From positions 1 to 36,678 of the forward strand of contig DBIN01000035.1 in the NCBI GenBank assembly GCA_002296655.1: a stretch of DNA of 36,678 bases. Reading direction: 5' to 3'. The stretch is from Acinetobacter sp. UBA801 (GTDB taxonomy: Bacteria > Pseudomonadota > Gammaproteobacteria > Pseudomonadales > Moraxellaceae). Position 1 is the stretch's first letter; the number at the start of each line of letters is the position of its first letter. Both the position numbers and the translations under genes were made by a program. Below the pieces are notes generated by a model. The model was not told the origin of the DNA. It saw only the letters and a program-made list of their open reading frames with translations, and searched no databases. Shown one piece after another: positions 25,152 through 33,891 of the stretch.

Positions 25152-26546
25152 ATGCAAACACGTATTGAACATGACACTATGGGTGAAGTTGAAGTTCCGA
25201 ATAATGCACTTTGGGGCGCGCAAACTCAGCGCAGCTTACAAAATTTTAAAATTGGTAATGAGCGTTTACCACGCGCCATGATTCGCGCGATGGGCTTAGT
25301 TAAAAAAGCTGCGGCAATCACTAATGCTAACTTAGGGCAAATCCCTCAAGAACTGGCGCAGTACATTGTTGGTGCGGCAGATGAGGTCATTGCAGGGCAG
25401 TGGGATAGTCAATTTCCTCTGGTGGTGTGGCAAACCGGTTCTGGGACGCAAAGTAACATGAACTGTAATGAAGTGATTGCCAATATTGCCAATCAGAAAC
25501 TAGGTCATCCGTTAGGTGCACAAAAGCCTGTACATCCGAATGATCATGTCAACCGTGCCCAATCGACCAATGATTCTTTTCCAACAGCAATTCATGTTGC
25601 AGCGAGTTTGCAAATTAATGAACTGCTTATTCCTGCAGTAAAGGGTTTGCGTGATACGTTGCATGCCAAAAGCGAAGAGTTTTCTGAAATTGTCAAAATT
25701 GGACGTACACATTTGCAAGATGCGACACCATTAACTTTAGGGCAGGAATTTAGCGGTTATGTATCGCAGCTAGAGCATGGTTTAAAACGTTTGGAACAGG
25801 CTTTAACAGGCTTGTATGAATTGCCGCTTGGCGGTACAGCAGTCGGTACAGGCTTAAATGCACATCCTGATTATGCGGTACAGGCAGCGGAGCAATTGGC
25901 ACAGCTTACAGGCTTAGCTTTTGTGACTGCACCCAATAAGTTTGAGGCTTTGGCGGGGCGTGATGCTGCAGTATTCGCTTCGGGCGCATTAAAAACTTTG
26001 GCGGTGAGTTTAAATAAAATTGCCAATGATATTCGTTGGTTAGCCAGCGGCCCACGTTGTGGTTTGGGTGAATTGAGAATTCCTGAAAATGAACCTGGTT
26101 CAAGTATTATGCCGGGCAAGGTTAATCCAACACAAAGCGAAGCAATGACCATGGTAGTTGCACAAGTGTTGGGTAATGACACCACAATTAACGTGGCAGG
26201 TGCATCGGGCAATTTTGAGCTAAATGTATTTATGCCAGTGATCGCATATAACTTATTGCAATCTATTCAACTCTTAGGTGATGCTTGCAATAGCTTTAAT
26301 GAACATTGCGCCGTTGGCATTCAAGCAAACCGTGAAAAAATAGATCACTTTTTGCATGATTCACTCATGTTAGTCACTGCTTTGAATCCTGTAATTGGTT
26401 ATGAGAATGCAGCGAAGGTAGCTAAAACGGCTTATAAGGAAAATAAAACCTTAAAGCAAGTTGCAGTAGAGCTGAATTTGGTCACAGCAGAGCAGTTTGA
26501 TGAAGTGGTACGTCCAGAACAGATGATTGCGCCAAACACTAAATAG
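25152..26546 (+). CDS. fumC: class II fumarate hydratase
   Basis: Fumarase of 464 residues, normal for the homotetrameric, iron-free class II enzyme that interconverts fumarate and malate in the TCA cycle. The signature [15 protein letters not shown] is at residues 316-330, with the mobile-loop catalytic serine at S318 and K323/N325 nearby. H187 in [10 protein letters not shown] is the partner catalytic residue. SGTQSNMN at about 97-104 and STNDSFPTA at 138-146 are substrate-binding regions. AATAAGG precedes the ATG. A Fur-box-like sequence upstream suggests induction when iron is scarce. A terminator-like hairpin follows. Confidence 0.96.
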   Translation: MQTRIEHDTMGEVEVPNNALWGAQTQRSLQNFKIGNERLPRAMIRAMGLVKKAAAITNANLGQIPQELAQYIVGAADEVIAGQWDSQFPLVVWQTGSGTQSNMNCNEVIANIANQKLGHPLGAQKPVHPNDHVNRAQSTNDSFPTAIHVAASLQINELLIPAVKGLRDTLHAKSEEFSEIVKIGRTHLQDATPLTLGQEFSGYVSQLEHGLKRLEQALTGLYELPLGGTAVGTGLNAHPDYAVQAAEQLAQLTGLAFVTAPNKFEALAGRDAAVFASGALKTLAVSLNKIANDIRWLASGPRCGLGELRIPENEPGSSIMPGKVNPTQSEAMTMVVAQVLGNDTTINVAGASGNFELNVFMPVIAYNLLQSIQLLGDACNSFNEHCAVGIQANREKIDHFLHDSLMLVTALNPVIGYENAAKVAKTAYKENKTLKQVAVELNLVTAEQFDEVVRPEQMIAPNTK

Positions 26547-26563
26547 TCAGTTTAAGCATAGTT

Positions 26564-26609
26564 AAAGGTCTGTGTTTGTCTGCTTATGATGCGAGATAAA
26601 CACAGACTT
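26564..26609 (+). terminator. probable terminator after fumC
   Basis: AAAG-G-TCTGTGTTT (26564-26577) pairs with AAACACAGACTTT (26598-26609) with one bulged G, across a 20-base loop. The T-tract after it is poor (TTTGTTTAT), so efficiency is uncertain. Confidence 0.5.
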
Positions 26610-26725
26610 TGTTTATAAAAATCAGCGAAACTGTTGCAGATTAGTAAGGAGTAACCCGAACATTATTGATGTTAAGTCAAATTCATTTTATTTATAAATA
26701 GATATCGTGAAATAAGGAAATTAAT

Positions 26726-26872
26726 ATGAGCAATAACAATTCATCTAATCAAGAATCTAACCCTCAAAAAGAATCCAATCAGGATAAAGGTAAGCACGAT
26801 CTTTATAAAAATACCGAGCCACAAAAAAAGCCAAATACAGAACCAGACCATCCGCTTAGGGAGCAAAAGTAA
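26726..26872 (+). CDS. small hydrophilic protein (48 aa)
   Basis: A 48-codon frame with AAGGAA seven bases before the ATG. The product is entirely polar, rich in N, Q, K, E and P (it begins MSNNNSSNQESNP and ends HPLREQK), with no hydrophobic core, so it is probably intrinsically disordered. It is neither a shadow of another gene nor part of fumC, which ends 179 bp upstream. I do not recognise it. The ribosome site and separate position make it plausible; conservation would settle it. Confidence 0.55.
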   Translation: MSNNNSSNQESNPQKESNQDKGKHDLYKNTEPQKKPNTEPDHPLREQK

Positions 26873-27076
26873 GTAGTTTGGTCTGAGTTTAAAACCAAAT
26901 CGTAAGATAGTCGCAATTTGGCGGCTGTCTTATTTGTGGGGCTTTAGCTGAAGTACAAGCAACAACACACAGCATTGAATAAATTATGATTATTGATAAA
27001 ATGCATCTCCCTTGTTGTTTAGGTGTTTGCTTATTACGCCGTAAATAACAATTTTTAGAATTTAAGGTTTTATTCA

Positions 27077-27568
27077 ATGCTCTCAATATATTTAACAGAT
27101 GTTCAGCAACACGTGCAATTTAAAGATTACCCTGGTGAGCAGCCTGTTAAATTCATCTTGAATTTTAAAAAGATTTTCCCGAGTGTGATGGAGCTTTTAC
27201 TGCCTGTATTGCCTGAAAATGAAAATCTTGAAGAAATGACGTGGGAATCGACCACTGCAGATTTAGAATTGTTTAAATTACTGCTCAGTGGGTGGGGTGT
27301 GATTGAATTACGTTTAAATGCGCTCAGTCAGTTCAAGGGCAAGACATTTGCAGATCAGTTAGTGAAACAAGCCCAACAAAAACGTAAAGACTTCGCCAAA
27401 GCACAGCAACAATTACAAACTGTAGAGCTAGATTACTTATTTATGCATGAAACACATGCTTTAATTGATGCTGAATTGGTAGAGGTAGGTGAGAAATTCT
27501 ATTTGCCAATTTTGCGCGATTTATGGAAAGGCAAAGTATCTACAAAAGTAGTAGAAGCAAAGTTTTAA
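27077..27568 (+). CDS. hypothetical protein (163 aa)
   Basis: Unrecognised cytosolic protein. It has no signal peptide or transmembrane helix. The N-terminal half is mixed alpha/beta (LSIYLTDVQQHVQF; FILNFKKIFPSVMELLLPVL). A helical, Q/K/A-rich stretch at about 85-120 (FADQLVKQAQQKRKDFAKAQQQLQ in two parts) may form a coiled coil. AAGG lies about nine bases before the ATG at 27077. It is a single gene closed by a UUCG-loop terminator. Confidence 0.75.
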   Translation: MLSIYLTDVQQHVQFKDYPGEQPVKFILNFKKIFPSVMELLLPVLPENENLEEMTWESTTADLELFKLLLSGWGVIELRLNALSQFKGKTFADQLVKQAQQKRKDFAKAQQQLQTVELDYLFMHETHALIDAELVEVGEKFYLPILRDLWKGKVSTKVVEAKF

Positions 27569-27584
27569 TAACAAACCCATATTA

Positions 27585-27614
27585 AAAAGCTGCTTCGGCA
27601 GCTTTTATTTTTTT
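27585..27614. terminator. UUCG-loop bidirectional terminator
   Basis: AAAAGCTGC (27585-27593), TTCG loop, GCAGCTTTT (27598-27606), then T-rich DNA to 27614. The UUCG tetraloop gives a very stable stem. The A/T tracts on both sides would also let it end the minus-strand LysR transcript, whose stop lies about 60 bp to the right. Confidence 0.85.
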
Positions 27615-27673
27615 ATAGAATCATACAAGACGATTAGCATCCACTTGCGAATTTAAGATTAACCCAAAATAGC

Positions 27674-28591
27674 CTAAGCAAAAATTTTAGAAATTTCCTC
27701 TCTTAAGAAATAATGCCTTGAATTTTCCTGTAAATCTTTATGCCAATACATCCCCATATTAATTACAGGCAAGTCTACAGGCACATCAAAAATATTCAAT
27801 TTTTGGCTCATATTCAAATGCTTTAAAATCATTTTAGGAATAGTTAGTATGGCTTGAGGATGCAGCTGTAAAATCTGTAACGCCGTAGAATAGTGCTGAC
27901 AACGTAAAAAAACCTGTCGTGATAATTGTTTTTGATGCAAATAAATATCTTCAAGCAACATACCTGTACGGCGCGATGAAACCCCAATGTGCGCAGACGA
28001 TAAATACAGTTCCGTCGTCATTTCATTTAATTGGCTACACACTACAAATTGATCTTGTACCAAAGATTGATATTGGATTTTATCGCCAAAGTTTTGTTCT
28101 AAATCAATGACAAAATCAATTTGCTGGGCAGCCAAATCTGCCAAAACTGTTTTACGCTCTAATTTGTGGCTAAAGAACTGAATATCTAGGTTCAGGTTTT
28201 GAAAATGCGCCACCAATTTAGGGAAAATAATCGGTTCAATTTCATCATGCACAGCAATTTTAAGTGATTGCAGCATATTGGGTTCAAACTGCTGTTTTTG
28301 TACCGCAATACTTTGAATGGCCAACAAGGCATTTTTTATGGTGGGATAAATTTGTTCGGCAAAAGGAGTAGGCAACATTTTATTGCCATTACGCACCAGT
28401 AAATCATCCTGTAAATGCTGTCTTAAACGTTGCAAGGCATGACTGGCAGCAGATTGGCTGATACACAAAATTTGTGCTGCTTTGGAAATACTGCGCTGCT
28501 CATAAATTGCAACAAACATCGGGTATAAATTAATGTCTAAGCGATGAAAAGCAGCAAGATCAACTTTCGCATTATTATGAATATGATTCAT
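27674..28591 (-). CDS. LysR-family transcriptional regulator
   Basis: LysR protein of 305 residues. The HTH is at about 15-75, with FVAIYEQRSISKAAQILCISQSAASHALQRLR in two parts and DLLVRNGNKMLPTPFA after it, followed by a periplasmic-binding-like effector domain. It is divergent, with a 93-bp spacer, from the acyl-CoA dehydrogenase gene, so it most likely controls the dehydrogenase-kinase-phosphatase-SDR block. The effector is unknown; an acyl-CoA or hydroxy acid is a guess from the neighbours. The ATG at 28591 is clear, but the ribosome site is weak. The HTH is of the NodD/PcpR-like subgroup rather than the BenM type. Confidence 0.88.
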   Translation of the reverse strand: MNHIHNNAKVDLAAFHRLDINLYPMFVAIYEQRSISKAAQILCISQSAASHALQRLRQHLQDDLLVRNGNKMLPTPFAEQIYPTIKNALLAIQSIAVQKQQFEPNMLQSLKIAVHDEIEPIIFPKLVAHFQNLNLDIQFFSHKLERKTVLADLAAQQIDFVIDLEQNFGDKIQYQSLVQDQFVVCSQLNEMTTELYLSSAHIGVSSRRTGMLLEDIYLHQKQLSRQVFLRCQHYSTALQILQLHPQAILTIPKMILKHLNMSQKLNIFDVPVDLPVINMGMYWHKDLQENSRHYFLREEISKIFA

Positions 28592-28684
28592 AGTGTTTTA
28601 TTGAATTAAATCATTTTGTTCATATTAGTTTTCAAGTTAAGGTGTTGTAAAGCAATGAATACAATATTTTAAGGGATTTGAACC

Positions 28685-29926
28685 ATGTTTGAGCTATCTG
28701 CACGCGCCAAAGACTATATAGAACGTACCAAAGCCTTTATTGCCCAAGAAATTGAGCCAATTGAAGCTGAATTTTGGGCAGAAGTCCATGAGCTAAATCA
28801 GGGGGGGGATTGGACCAAATGGCAATGGCCATCACAATTAGAACAACTAAAAGCCAAAGCCAAAGCTGCTGGCTTGTGGAATATGTTTTTACCATGTCCA
28901 AAATTGGGACAGGGCTTGTCGGTACAAGAATATGCACACATAGCAGAACTCAGTGGTCGCAGTTTAATTGCGCCAACGGTTTTCAACTGTAATGCACCCG
29001 ACAGCGGCAACATGGAAGTTTTATGGCGCTATGGTTCTGAAGCACAAAAGGCAGAATGGCTGACACCGCTGCTTGAAGGTAAAATTCGTTCTGTGTTTTG
29101 TATGACTGAACCTACAGTGGCTTCAAGTGATGCGACCAATATGCAGGCAACAGCAGTCGTAGACGGCGATGAAATTGTCTTGAATGGTCGTAAATGGTGG
29201 TCTTCAGGTTTAGGCGATCCAAATGCCAAAATTATTATTTTTATGGCGCATACACCCGATGAAACCAAAGACCGTCATCATCAACACTCTATGGTTTTAG
29301 TCCCTGTGGATACTGCGGGCGTTAAAATTCAACGCATGTTACCTGTATTTGGTGATTACGACGCCCCACACGGTCATGGCGAAGTCAGTTTTGATAACGT
29401 GCGTGTGCCTGTTGCCAACTTTATTGGCGGTGCAGGACAAGGTTTTGAAATTGCACAAGGTCGTTTAGGTCCGGGGCGTATTCACCATTGTATGCGTTGT
29501 ATTGGTGCAGCCGAAAAATCTTTAGAATTGATGATCGATCGCGGCATGAGCCGTACCGCATTTGGTAAGGAAATTTTAAAACTTGGTGGTAATTTGGAGC
29601 GTGTAGCGGAAGCACGTGTGGCGATTGACCAAGCACGTTTATTAACTCTCTATGCAGCCTATAAAATGGATACTTTAGGCAATATGGCAGCACTTACCGA
29701 AATTTCTGCCATTAAAGTGGTTGCACCAAGTGTCTTGGAAAAAGTAGTTGATATGGCGATGCAGATTCATGGTGGGGCAGGCGTGTCTAGAGATACACCG
29801 TTGACCGCTTTCTTTGCTCAAGCCCGTAGTTTACGCCTTGCCGATGGGCCAGATGAAGTACACAAAGGCATGATTGCTAAACTTGAGTTGGCAAAACGTG
29901 GTTATCGTAGCAGTCGTAAAAATTAA
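28685..29926 (+). CDS. acyl-CoA dehydrogenase, ACAD10/11-like
   Basis: FAD-dependent acyl-CoA dehydrogenase-fold protein of 413 residues. FCMTEPTVASSDATNM and ALTEISAIKV match the family, the FAD/substrate region includes KWWSSGLGDPNAKI, and LGPGRIHHCMRCIG is typical of the ACAD10/11 subfamily. The C-terminal ADGPDEVH has D387 where medium-chain enzymes carry the catalytic glutamate of EGT; human ACAD10 and ACAD11 end in a similar way as I recall. An unusual run of eight G at 28801-28808 encodes Gln-Gly-Gly-Asp. It is the first plus-strand gene of a block with an APH-like kinase, mirroring the fused human proteins. It may act on phosphorylated 4-hydroxyacyl-CoA. Confidence 0.88.
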   Translation: MFELSARAKDYIERTKAFIAQEIEPIEAEFWAEVHELNQGGDWTKWQWPSQLEQLKAKAKAAGLWNMFLPCPKLGQGLSVQEYAHIAELSGRSLIAPTVFNCNAPDSGNMEVLWRYGSEAQKAEWLTPLLEGKIRSVFCMTEPTVASSDATNMQATAVVDGDEIVLNGRKWWSSGLGDPNAKIIIFMAHTPDETKDRHHQHSMVLVPVDTAGVKIQRMLPVFGDYDAPHGHGEVSFDNVRVPVANFIGGAGQGFEIAQGRLGPGRIHHCMRCIGAAEKSLELMIDRGMSRTAFGKEILKLGGNLERVAEARVAIDQARLLTLYAAYKMDTLGNMAALTEISAIKVVAPSVLEKVVDMAMQIHGGAGVSRDTPLTAFFAQARSLRLADGPDEVHKGMIAKLELAKRGYRSSRKN

Positions 29927-29963
29927 GTGAGTTGCGAAGTTTTATTGTGTCACTTGATCGTGG

Positions 29964-29995
29964 GTATTGGGCAATATTTTTGATATTGCCAATAC
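29964..29995. repeat. hairpin between the acyl-CoA dehydrogenase and kinase genes
   Basis: GTATTGGGCAATAT (29964-29977) pairs with ATATTGCCAATAC (29983-29995) with one bulged G and a short T-rich loop. No U-tract follows. In the 130-bp spacer it could be a weak terminator or an mRNA stability element separating the first gene from the next three. Confidence 0.5.
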
Positions 29996-29998
29996 ACC

Positions 29999-30028
29999 TT
30001 AAGAGAACACAGAAAACTATGCTAGATT
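29999..30028 (+). promoter_or_regulatory. possible internal promoter before the APH-like kinase gene
   Basis: TTAAGA (29999-30004), an 18-base spacer ending in TGC, and TAGATT (30023-30028) resemble a weak -35 and an extended -10. It lies just after the intercistronic hairpin and 29 bp before the kinase start, so the last three genes could have separate transcription. Weak motif; low confidence. Confidence 0.3.
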
Positions 30029-30056
30029 AAAAAAAATGGAAAATTAGGGAAAAATA

Positions 30057-31178
30057 ATGTCAGTTATTGATGTAGGCGGCACAGTACGTGAAGGCGAAGA
30101 ACTCGATATTCAGGCAGTGACAGCATGGTTAAAACAACAAAATGTGGATGTCGTTGAACCTGTACAAGTCACACAATATTCAGGCGGTGCATCGAACTGG
30201 ACATATCGCCTCAAGTACAGCAATGCTGATTTAATTTTACGTCGTCCGCCTAAAGGTACTAAAGCTAAATCTGCACACGACATGGCACGTGAATATCATG
30301 TGCAAAAGAACTTAGCCCCGTTTTATCCTGTATTACCTGAAATGGTAGCGCTGTGTCAGGATGAAGCTGTAATTGGCTGTGATTTTTACGTGATGAAACG
30401 TATTGAAGGCATTATCCCTCGTGCAAAATTACCACCTGAGCTTAATTTTAGCGAAGCCCAAGTGCATGAACTTTGTGTGAATGTTATTGATAAACTCATT
30501 GAACTGCATCAAGTGCCTTATGTAGGAACTGAGCTGGAAAAATTAGGCAAGGGTGATGGCTATTGCCGACGTCAGGTAGAAGGTTGGGATGCACGCTATG
30601 CTAAAGCGCATACCATTAACGTTCCATCTTTTAAATACGTGCGTAAATGGTTGTTAGACCATATTCCTGCAGATTCTAAAACCTGCATTATTCATAATGA
30701 TTGGCGTTTTGATAATGTGATTTTGGACCCGAAACATCCGACTCAAGTGATTGGCGTTTTGGATTGGGAAATGGCAACACTGGGCGATCCACTCATGGAT
30801 TTAGGCTCAGCTTTGGCATATTGGGTTGAAGATACCGATAACCAAATTTTTAAAGCGACTCGTCGTCAACCGACGCATTTAAAAGGCATGTTCACACGTC
30901 AGCAAGTAGTAGATTATTATTTACAAAAAACAGGCTTGAACACTGATAATTGTACATTCTATGAAGTATTTGGAATTTTCCGTTTAGCGGTGATCGCCCA
31001 GCAAATTTACTATCGTTATTTCCATAAACAAACCAATAATCCTGCATTTAAGGATTTTTGGATTGTCATTCATGCTTTGCATATGCGTGCCTTAAAGTTA
31101 ATTGGCTTGCAAAAATTAGAAGCAAATGAACTGGCGCAAAAATACATCGCTAAATTTAAGGAACTCATGCCGAAATGA
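30057..31178 (+). CDS. APH-family phosphotransferase, ACAD10/11 kinase-domain-like
   Basis: Kinase-fold protein of 373 residues. The catalytic loop HNDWRFDN gives H213, D215 and N220, and the metal-binding aspartate is D236 in GVLDWEMATLGDP. The nucleotide-binding N-lobe has QYSGGASNWTYRL and LILRRPP. This subgroup is not an antibiotic-resistance enzyme: it matches the kinase half of human ACAD10/ACAD11 and LvaA of the Pseudomonas levulinate pathway, which phosphorylate 4-hydroxyacyl-CoA. AGGGA precedes the ATG. Its stop overlaps the next gene's start (ATGA), so the kinase and phosphatase-fold proteins are probably co-translated. The substrate is inferred. Confidence 0.88.
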   Translation: MSVIDVGGTVREGEELDIQAVTAWLKQQNVDVVEPVQVTQYSGGASNWTYRLKYSNADLILRRPPKGTKAKSAHDMAREYHVQKNLAPFYPVLPEMVALCQDEAVIGCDFYVMKRIEGIIPRAKLPPELNFSEAQVHELCVNVIDKLIELHQVPYVGTELEKLGKGDGYCRRQVEGWDARYAKAHTINVPSFKYVRKWLLDHIPADSKTCIIHNDWRFDNVILDPKHPTQVIGVLDWEMATLGDPLMDLGSALAYWVEDTDNQIFKATRRQPTHLKGMFTRQQVVDYYLQKTGLNTDNCTFYEVFGIFRLAVIAQQIYYRYFHKQTNNPAFKDFWIVIHALHMRALKLIGLQKLEANELAQKYIAKFKELMPK

Positions 31179-31873
31179 CCACTATTTATTTAATTCGTCA
31201 TGGGCAAGCATCTTTTGGGGCTGAAAGTTATGACCAACTTTCGCCCAATGGTGAATTACAAGCCAAATTGCTCGGCCGTTATTTTGATCGTATTTTAAAA
31301 GAAGCACCTCATGCAGTAGCTGGTTCAATGCAGCGTCATCAGCAAACTGCTCAACTGGCTTTGGCAGAATGTTTTCCTGAGGTCGAAATTCATACCGACA
31401 GTGCATGGAATGAGTTTAATCATCAACAGGTTTTCGCGCAGTATGAACCGCGTTTTAATCAACCTGAATTGATGAAAGAAGATGTCGCCAAAGAGGTTAA
31501 TCCTCGTGCATATTTGGCAAAAATCTTTGAAGGTGCGATAGAACGCTGGACAGGCGGTGAATATCACCACGAATATGAAGAATCTTGGCCGCATTTTAAA
31601 CAGCGTGTCGAAGATGCATTGCAGCATTTATGCGATGATTTAGCCCAAAAACAACCACGATATGCTGTGGTATTTACTTCTGGTGGTGTGATTTCTGTGG
31701 CTGCAGGTAAAATTTTAGGCTTAACGCCTAATAAAACCTTTGCATTGAACTGGGCAATTACCAACTCAAGTATCACCACTTTACGTTTGGTCGGCAGTGA
31801 ACCGCAATTGTTAAGCTTGAATGAACATCATTTTATTAAAGCTGAAAACTCAAATTTATTGACTTGGATTTAA
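31175..31873 (+). CDS. histidine phosphatase-fold protein lacking the second active-site histidine
   Basis: Phosphoglycerate-mutase/histidine-phosphatase superfamily protein of 232 residues. The phospho-acceptor histidine is H9 in LIRHGQA, and R54 in SMQRHQQTA is the conserved arginine. The usual late motif HGG reads TSGG here, with S169 where the second histidine is expected (FTSGGVI). That may be a subfamily trait and could lower or alter phosphatase activity. It overlaps the kinase gene by four bases and is followed by the SDR after 10 bp. Possible roles are removal of phosphate from a dead-end phospho-acyl-CoA, or regulation of the kinase step. Confidence 0.87.
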   Translation: MTTIYLIRHGQASFGAESYDQLSPNGELQAKLLGRYFDRILKEAPHAVAGSMQRHQQTAQLALAECFPEVEIHTDSAWNEFNHQQVFAQYEPRFNQPELMKEDVAKEVNPRAYLAKIFEGAIERWTGGEYHHEYEESWPHFKQRVEDALQHLCDDLAQKQPRYAVVFTSGGVISVAAGKILGLTPNKTFALNWAITNSSITTLRLVGSEPQLLSLNEHHFIKAENSNLLTWI

Positions 31874-31883
31874 GGATCAAACC

Positions 31884-32627
31884 ATGACAAAAACAATTCT
31901 AATTACAGGTGCAAGTTCGGGTATTGGTGCGGGTATGGCACGTGAATTTGCTCAAATGGGTTATAACCTTGCAATTTGCGCCCGACGTTTAGAGCGTTTA
32001 GAAACACTGAAACAAGAACTGGAAAGCCAGTTTGGTATTCGTGTCATTGCAAAAACGCTAGATGTCACCAATTATGATCAGGTGTTTTTGGTGTTTCGTG
32101 AATTTAAACTAGATTTTGGACAGATTGACCGTATTATTGTCAATGCAGGTGTGGGCGAAGGGCGCCGCATTGGTAAAGGTAATTTTGCCATCAATAAAGC
32201 CACAGTTGAAACCAACTTTATTTCAGCTTTGGCGCAGTGTGAAGCAGCGGTTGAAATTTTCCGTGAGCAAAACTCAGGGCATTTGGTGATGATTTCATCC
32301 ATGAGCGCTATTCGTGGGATGCCAAAACATCTTACTGCTTACGGCGCAAGTAAAGCTGCGGTGGCACATTTGGCAGAAGGGATTCGTGCAGAATTAATTG
32401 ATACACCTATTCAAGTTACGACTATTTTTCCAGGTTATATTCGCACAGAAATCAACGAAGGTGCCAAAAAACTGCCTTTTGAAGTTGATGAAAAAACAGG
32501 TTCTCGCTTACTTGCAGCAGAAATTGAAAAAGCTCCAATTAAAGCCTATGTACCCAAATGGCCATGGTTGCCACTAGGATTAGCTATGAAAGTTTTACCA
32601 TTAAAATTGGTCAATAAGCTCGGCTAA
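31884..32627 (+). CDS. short-chain dehydrogenase/reductase
   Basis: Classical SDR of 247 residues. The cofactor motif TGASSGIG is at 8-15, NAG follows at about 87-89, and the catalytic S138/S139, Y153 and K157 (YGASK) are intact. The C-terminal GYIRTEIN and a hydrophobic tail (LGLAMKVLPLKLVNK) suggest membrane association or a lipid-like substrate. AAGGATC precedes the ATG. It is the last gene of the kinase-phosphatase-SDR set and is followed by a long-stem terminator. It could oxidise or reduce a hydroxy/keto acyl intermediate; the substrate is not known. Confidence 0.9.
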   Translation: MTKTILITGASSGIGAGMAREFAQMGYNLAICARRLERLETLKQELESQFGIRVIAKTLDVTNYDQVFLVFREFKLDFGQIDRIIVNAGVGEGRRIGKGNFAINKATVETNFISALAQCEAAVEIFREQNSGHLVMISSMSAIRGMPKHLTAYGASKAAVAHLAEGIRAELIDTPIQVTTIFPGYIRTEINEGAKKLPFEVDEKTGSRLLAAEIEKAPIKAYVPKWPWLPLGLAMKVLPLKLVNKLG

Positions 32628-32648
32628 ATCGCAGTAATCATAGTATTG

Positions 32649-32716
32649 AATAGCATCCTGACATTTAAAGCTGATGATGAATGAAAGCACTTTAAATGAC
32701 AAGATGCTATTTTTTA
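32649..32716 (+). terminator. long-stem terminator of the dehydrogenase-kinase-SDR block
   Basis: Arms AATAGCATC (32649-32657) and GATGCTATT (32703-32711), with a second inner pairing CATTTAAAG and CTTTAAATG, give a stem of about 22 pairs with two mismatches, then a T-run to 32716. It closes the operon ending at 32627. Confidence 0.8.
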
Positions 32717-32782
32717 TTTAAGTATCTACTTTTATTTAGGTTTTAAATTTTTTTCGGTTTTTATATTTAAGAGCGAACTGTG

Positions 32783-33493
32783 ATGTGGCTTAGAACAGCA
32801 ACCCTTGCTTTATTTCCTGCCTTATTGATTCAGGGAAATCGCGTTAAAAAGAACACGATTCGATTGTCAGAAGCCGAAGGAGCACGTGACGGAATTACAG
32901 GGCAAGGGCAAACGCTATCATTATTGATTTTAGGTGATTCTGCCGCTGCAGGCGTTGGGGTGGCACATCAAAATGATGCACTATTGGGCGCGGTGGTTTC
33001 TGCTTTGCAACATCAGTATCAAGTACATTGGCGTTTAGAAGCACAGTCTGGAGATACGACCTCACAAGTCATTCAAAAGACCCAAAAAATGGTAAATCAA
33101 AAATATGATGTCGTGGTTACTTCTGTGGGTGTCAATGATGTGACTCGCTTAATGTCAGCACGGACTTGGATTAAACAACAGCAACAATTTTATCAACTTA
33201 TACAAGCGAAATTCCAACCTGAATTAATCATCGCTACGGGCGTTCCACCGATGCATTTATTTCCTGCATTACCCAATCCATTGTCTTGGCTATTTGGGCA
33301 ATATGCGAAACAAATGAACTTACAATTAGAAAAAATAGTTTCAAAACAAAAAGATATGCAATGGATTGAATATGATATTCAAAAATATCAATCCATGAAT
33401 TTAGAAATGGCAAAAGATGGTTTTCACCCAAGTAAAGAAATTTACCAAATTTGGGGCAAAGAAGTCGCGGACAGGATTTTAGAACGGTTTTAG
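32783..33493 (+). CDS. SGNH/GDSL-family hydrolase
   Basis: Esterase-fold protein of 236 residues. Block I is LILGDSAAAGVG with the nucleophile S53, block III is SVGVNDV with N118, and block V is DGFHPS with D212 and H215, completing the triad. The N-terminus (MWLRTATLALFPALLIQG) is hydrophobic and could be a signal anchor, so the enzyme may sit in the inner membrane or periplasm; no lipobox cysteine is present. It probably hydrolyses esters of lipids or acetylated sugars; the substrate is unknown. The ATG at 32783 is preferred over a GTG one codon upstream. It stands alone after the terminator at 32716. Confidence 0.87.
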   Translation: MWLRTATLALFPALLIQGNRVKKNTIRLSEAEGARDGITGQGQTLSLLILGDSAAAGVGVAHQNDALLGAVVSALQHQYQVHWRLEAQSGDTTSQVIQKTQKMVNQKYDVVVTSVGVNDVTRLMSARTWIKQQQQFYQLIQAKFQPELIIATGVPPMHLFPALPNPLSWLFGQYAKQMNLQLEKIVSKQKDMQWIEYDIQKYQSMNLEMAKDGFHPSKEIYQIWGKEVADRILERF

Positions 33494-33891
33494 GTAGAAT
33501 TATTGTGACCTAAGATGTAAAAACTACTTTTGTTCTCCATTCATTTATTTTTAGTAGGCTATTTTGCTAAACGCAGATTCAAATCACTAATGCCCGCAGC
33601 ACACCCCAACGAGCTATAGACAGATACAGAGTTAGGATGTGAACCATGATATCGCTCGTTATTTTATTTGGTGAGGTTGTACCCGATTTTGATACTGTAC
33701 TAAAAAATAGAGCATGGGTTGGGTTTAAATTTGGCTGTAACACATAAAAATACTTCTGCGCAAAAAAATCATATTGTGAAAATTTTGTGAATTGGATTTT
33801 TCAGCAAAATAAATAAACCAAGATGATTACACTTTTTAGCTAAAATATAAACGATGATGAACTCACTTTGCAGCAAAGGCTTAATTTATAA
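33494..33891. other. 398-bp AT-rich gap between the hydrolase and glycosylase genes
   Basis: I see no gene here that I can support. A 33-codon frame (33646-33747) exists but has no family signal. No tRNA-like fold, strong hairpin or repeat was found. The right end must hold the promoter of the glycosylase-family gene, but no clear -35/-10 pair stands out. Confidence 0.5.

Noticed and set aside
28801..28808. G-run as a disabling frameshift in the dehydrogenase gene
   Set aside because: The frame is intact through the run and the protein continues to the normal C-terminus, so it is listed only as a slippage candidate.
30057..31178. Aminoglycoside-resistance phosphotransferase
   Set aside because: The kinase motifs are shared, but the sequence and its dehydrogenase neighbour match the ACAD10/11 and LvaA-type subgroup.
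33646..33747. 33-codon frame between the hydrolase and glycosylase-family genes
   Set aside because: No recognisable protein, weak ribosome site and no supporting context; probably chance.
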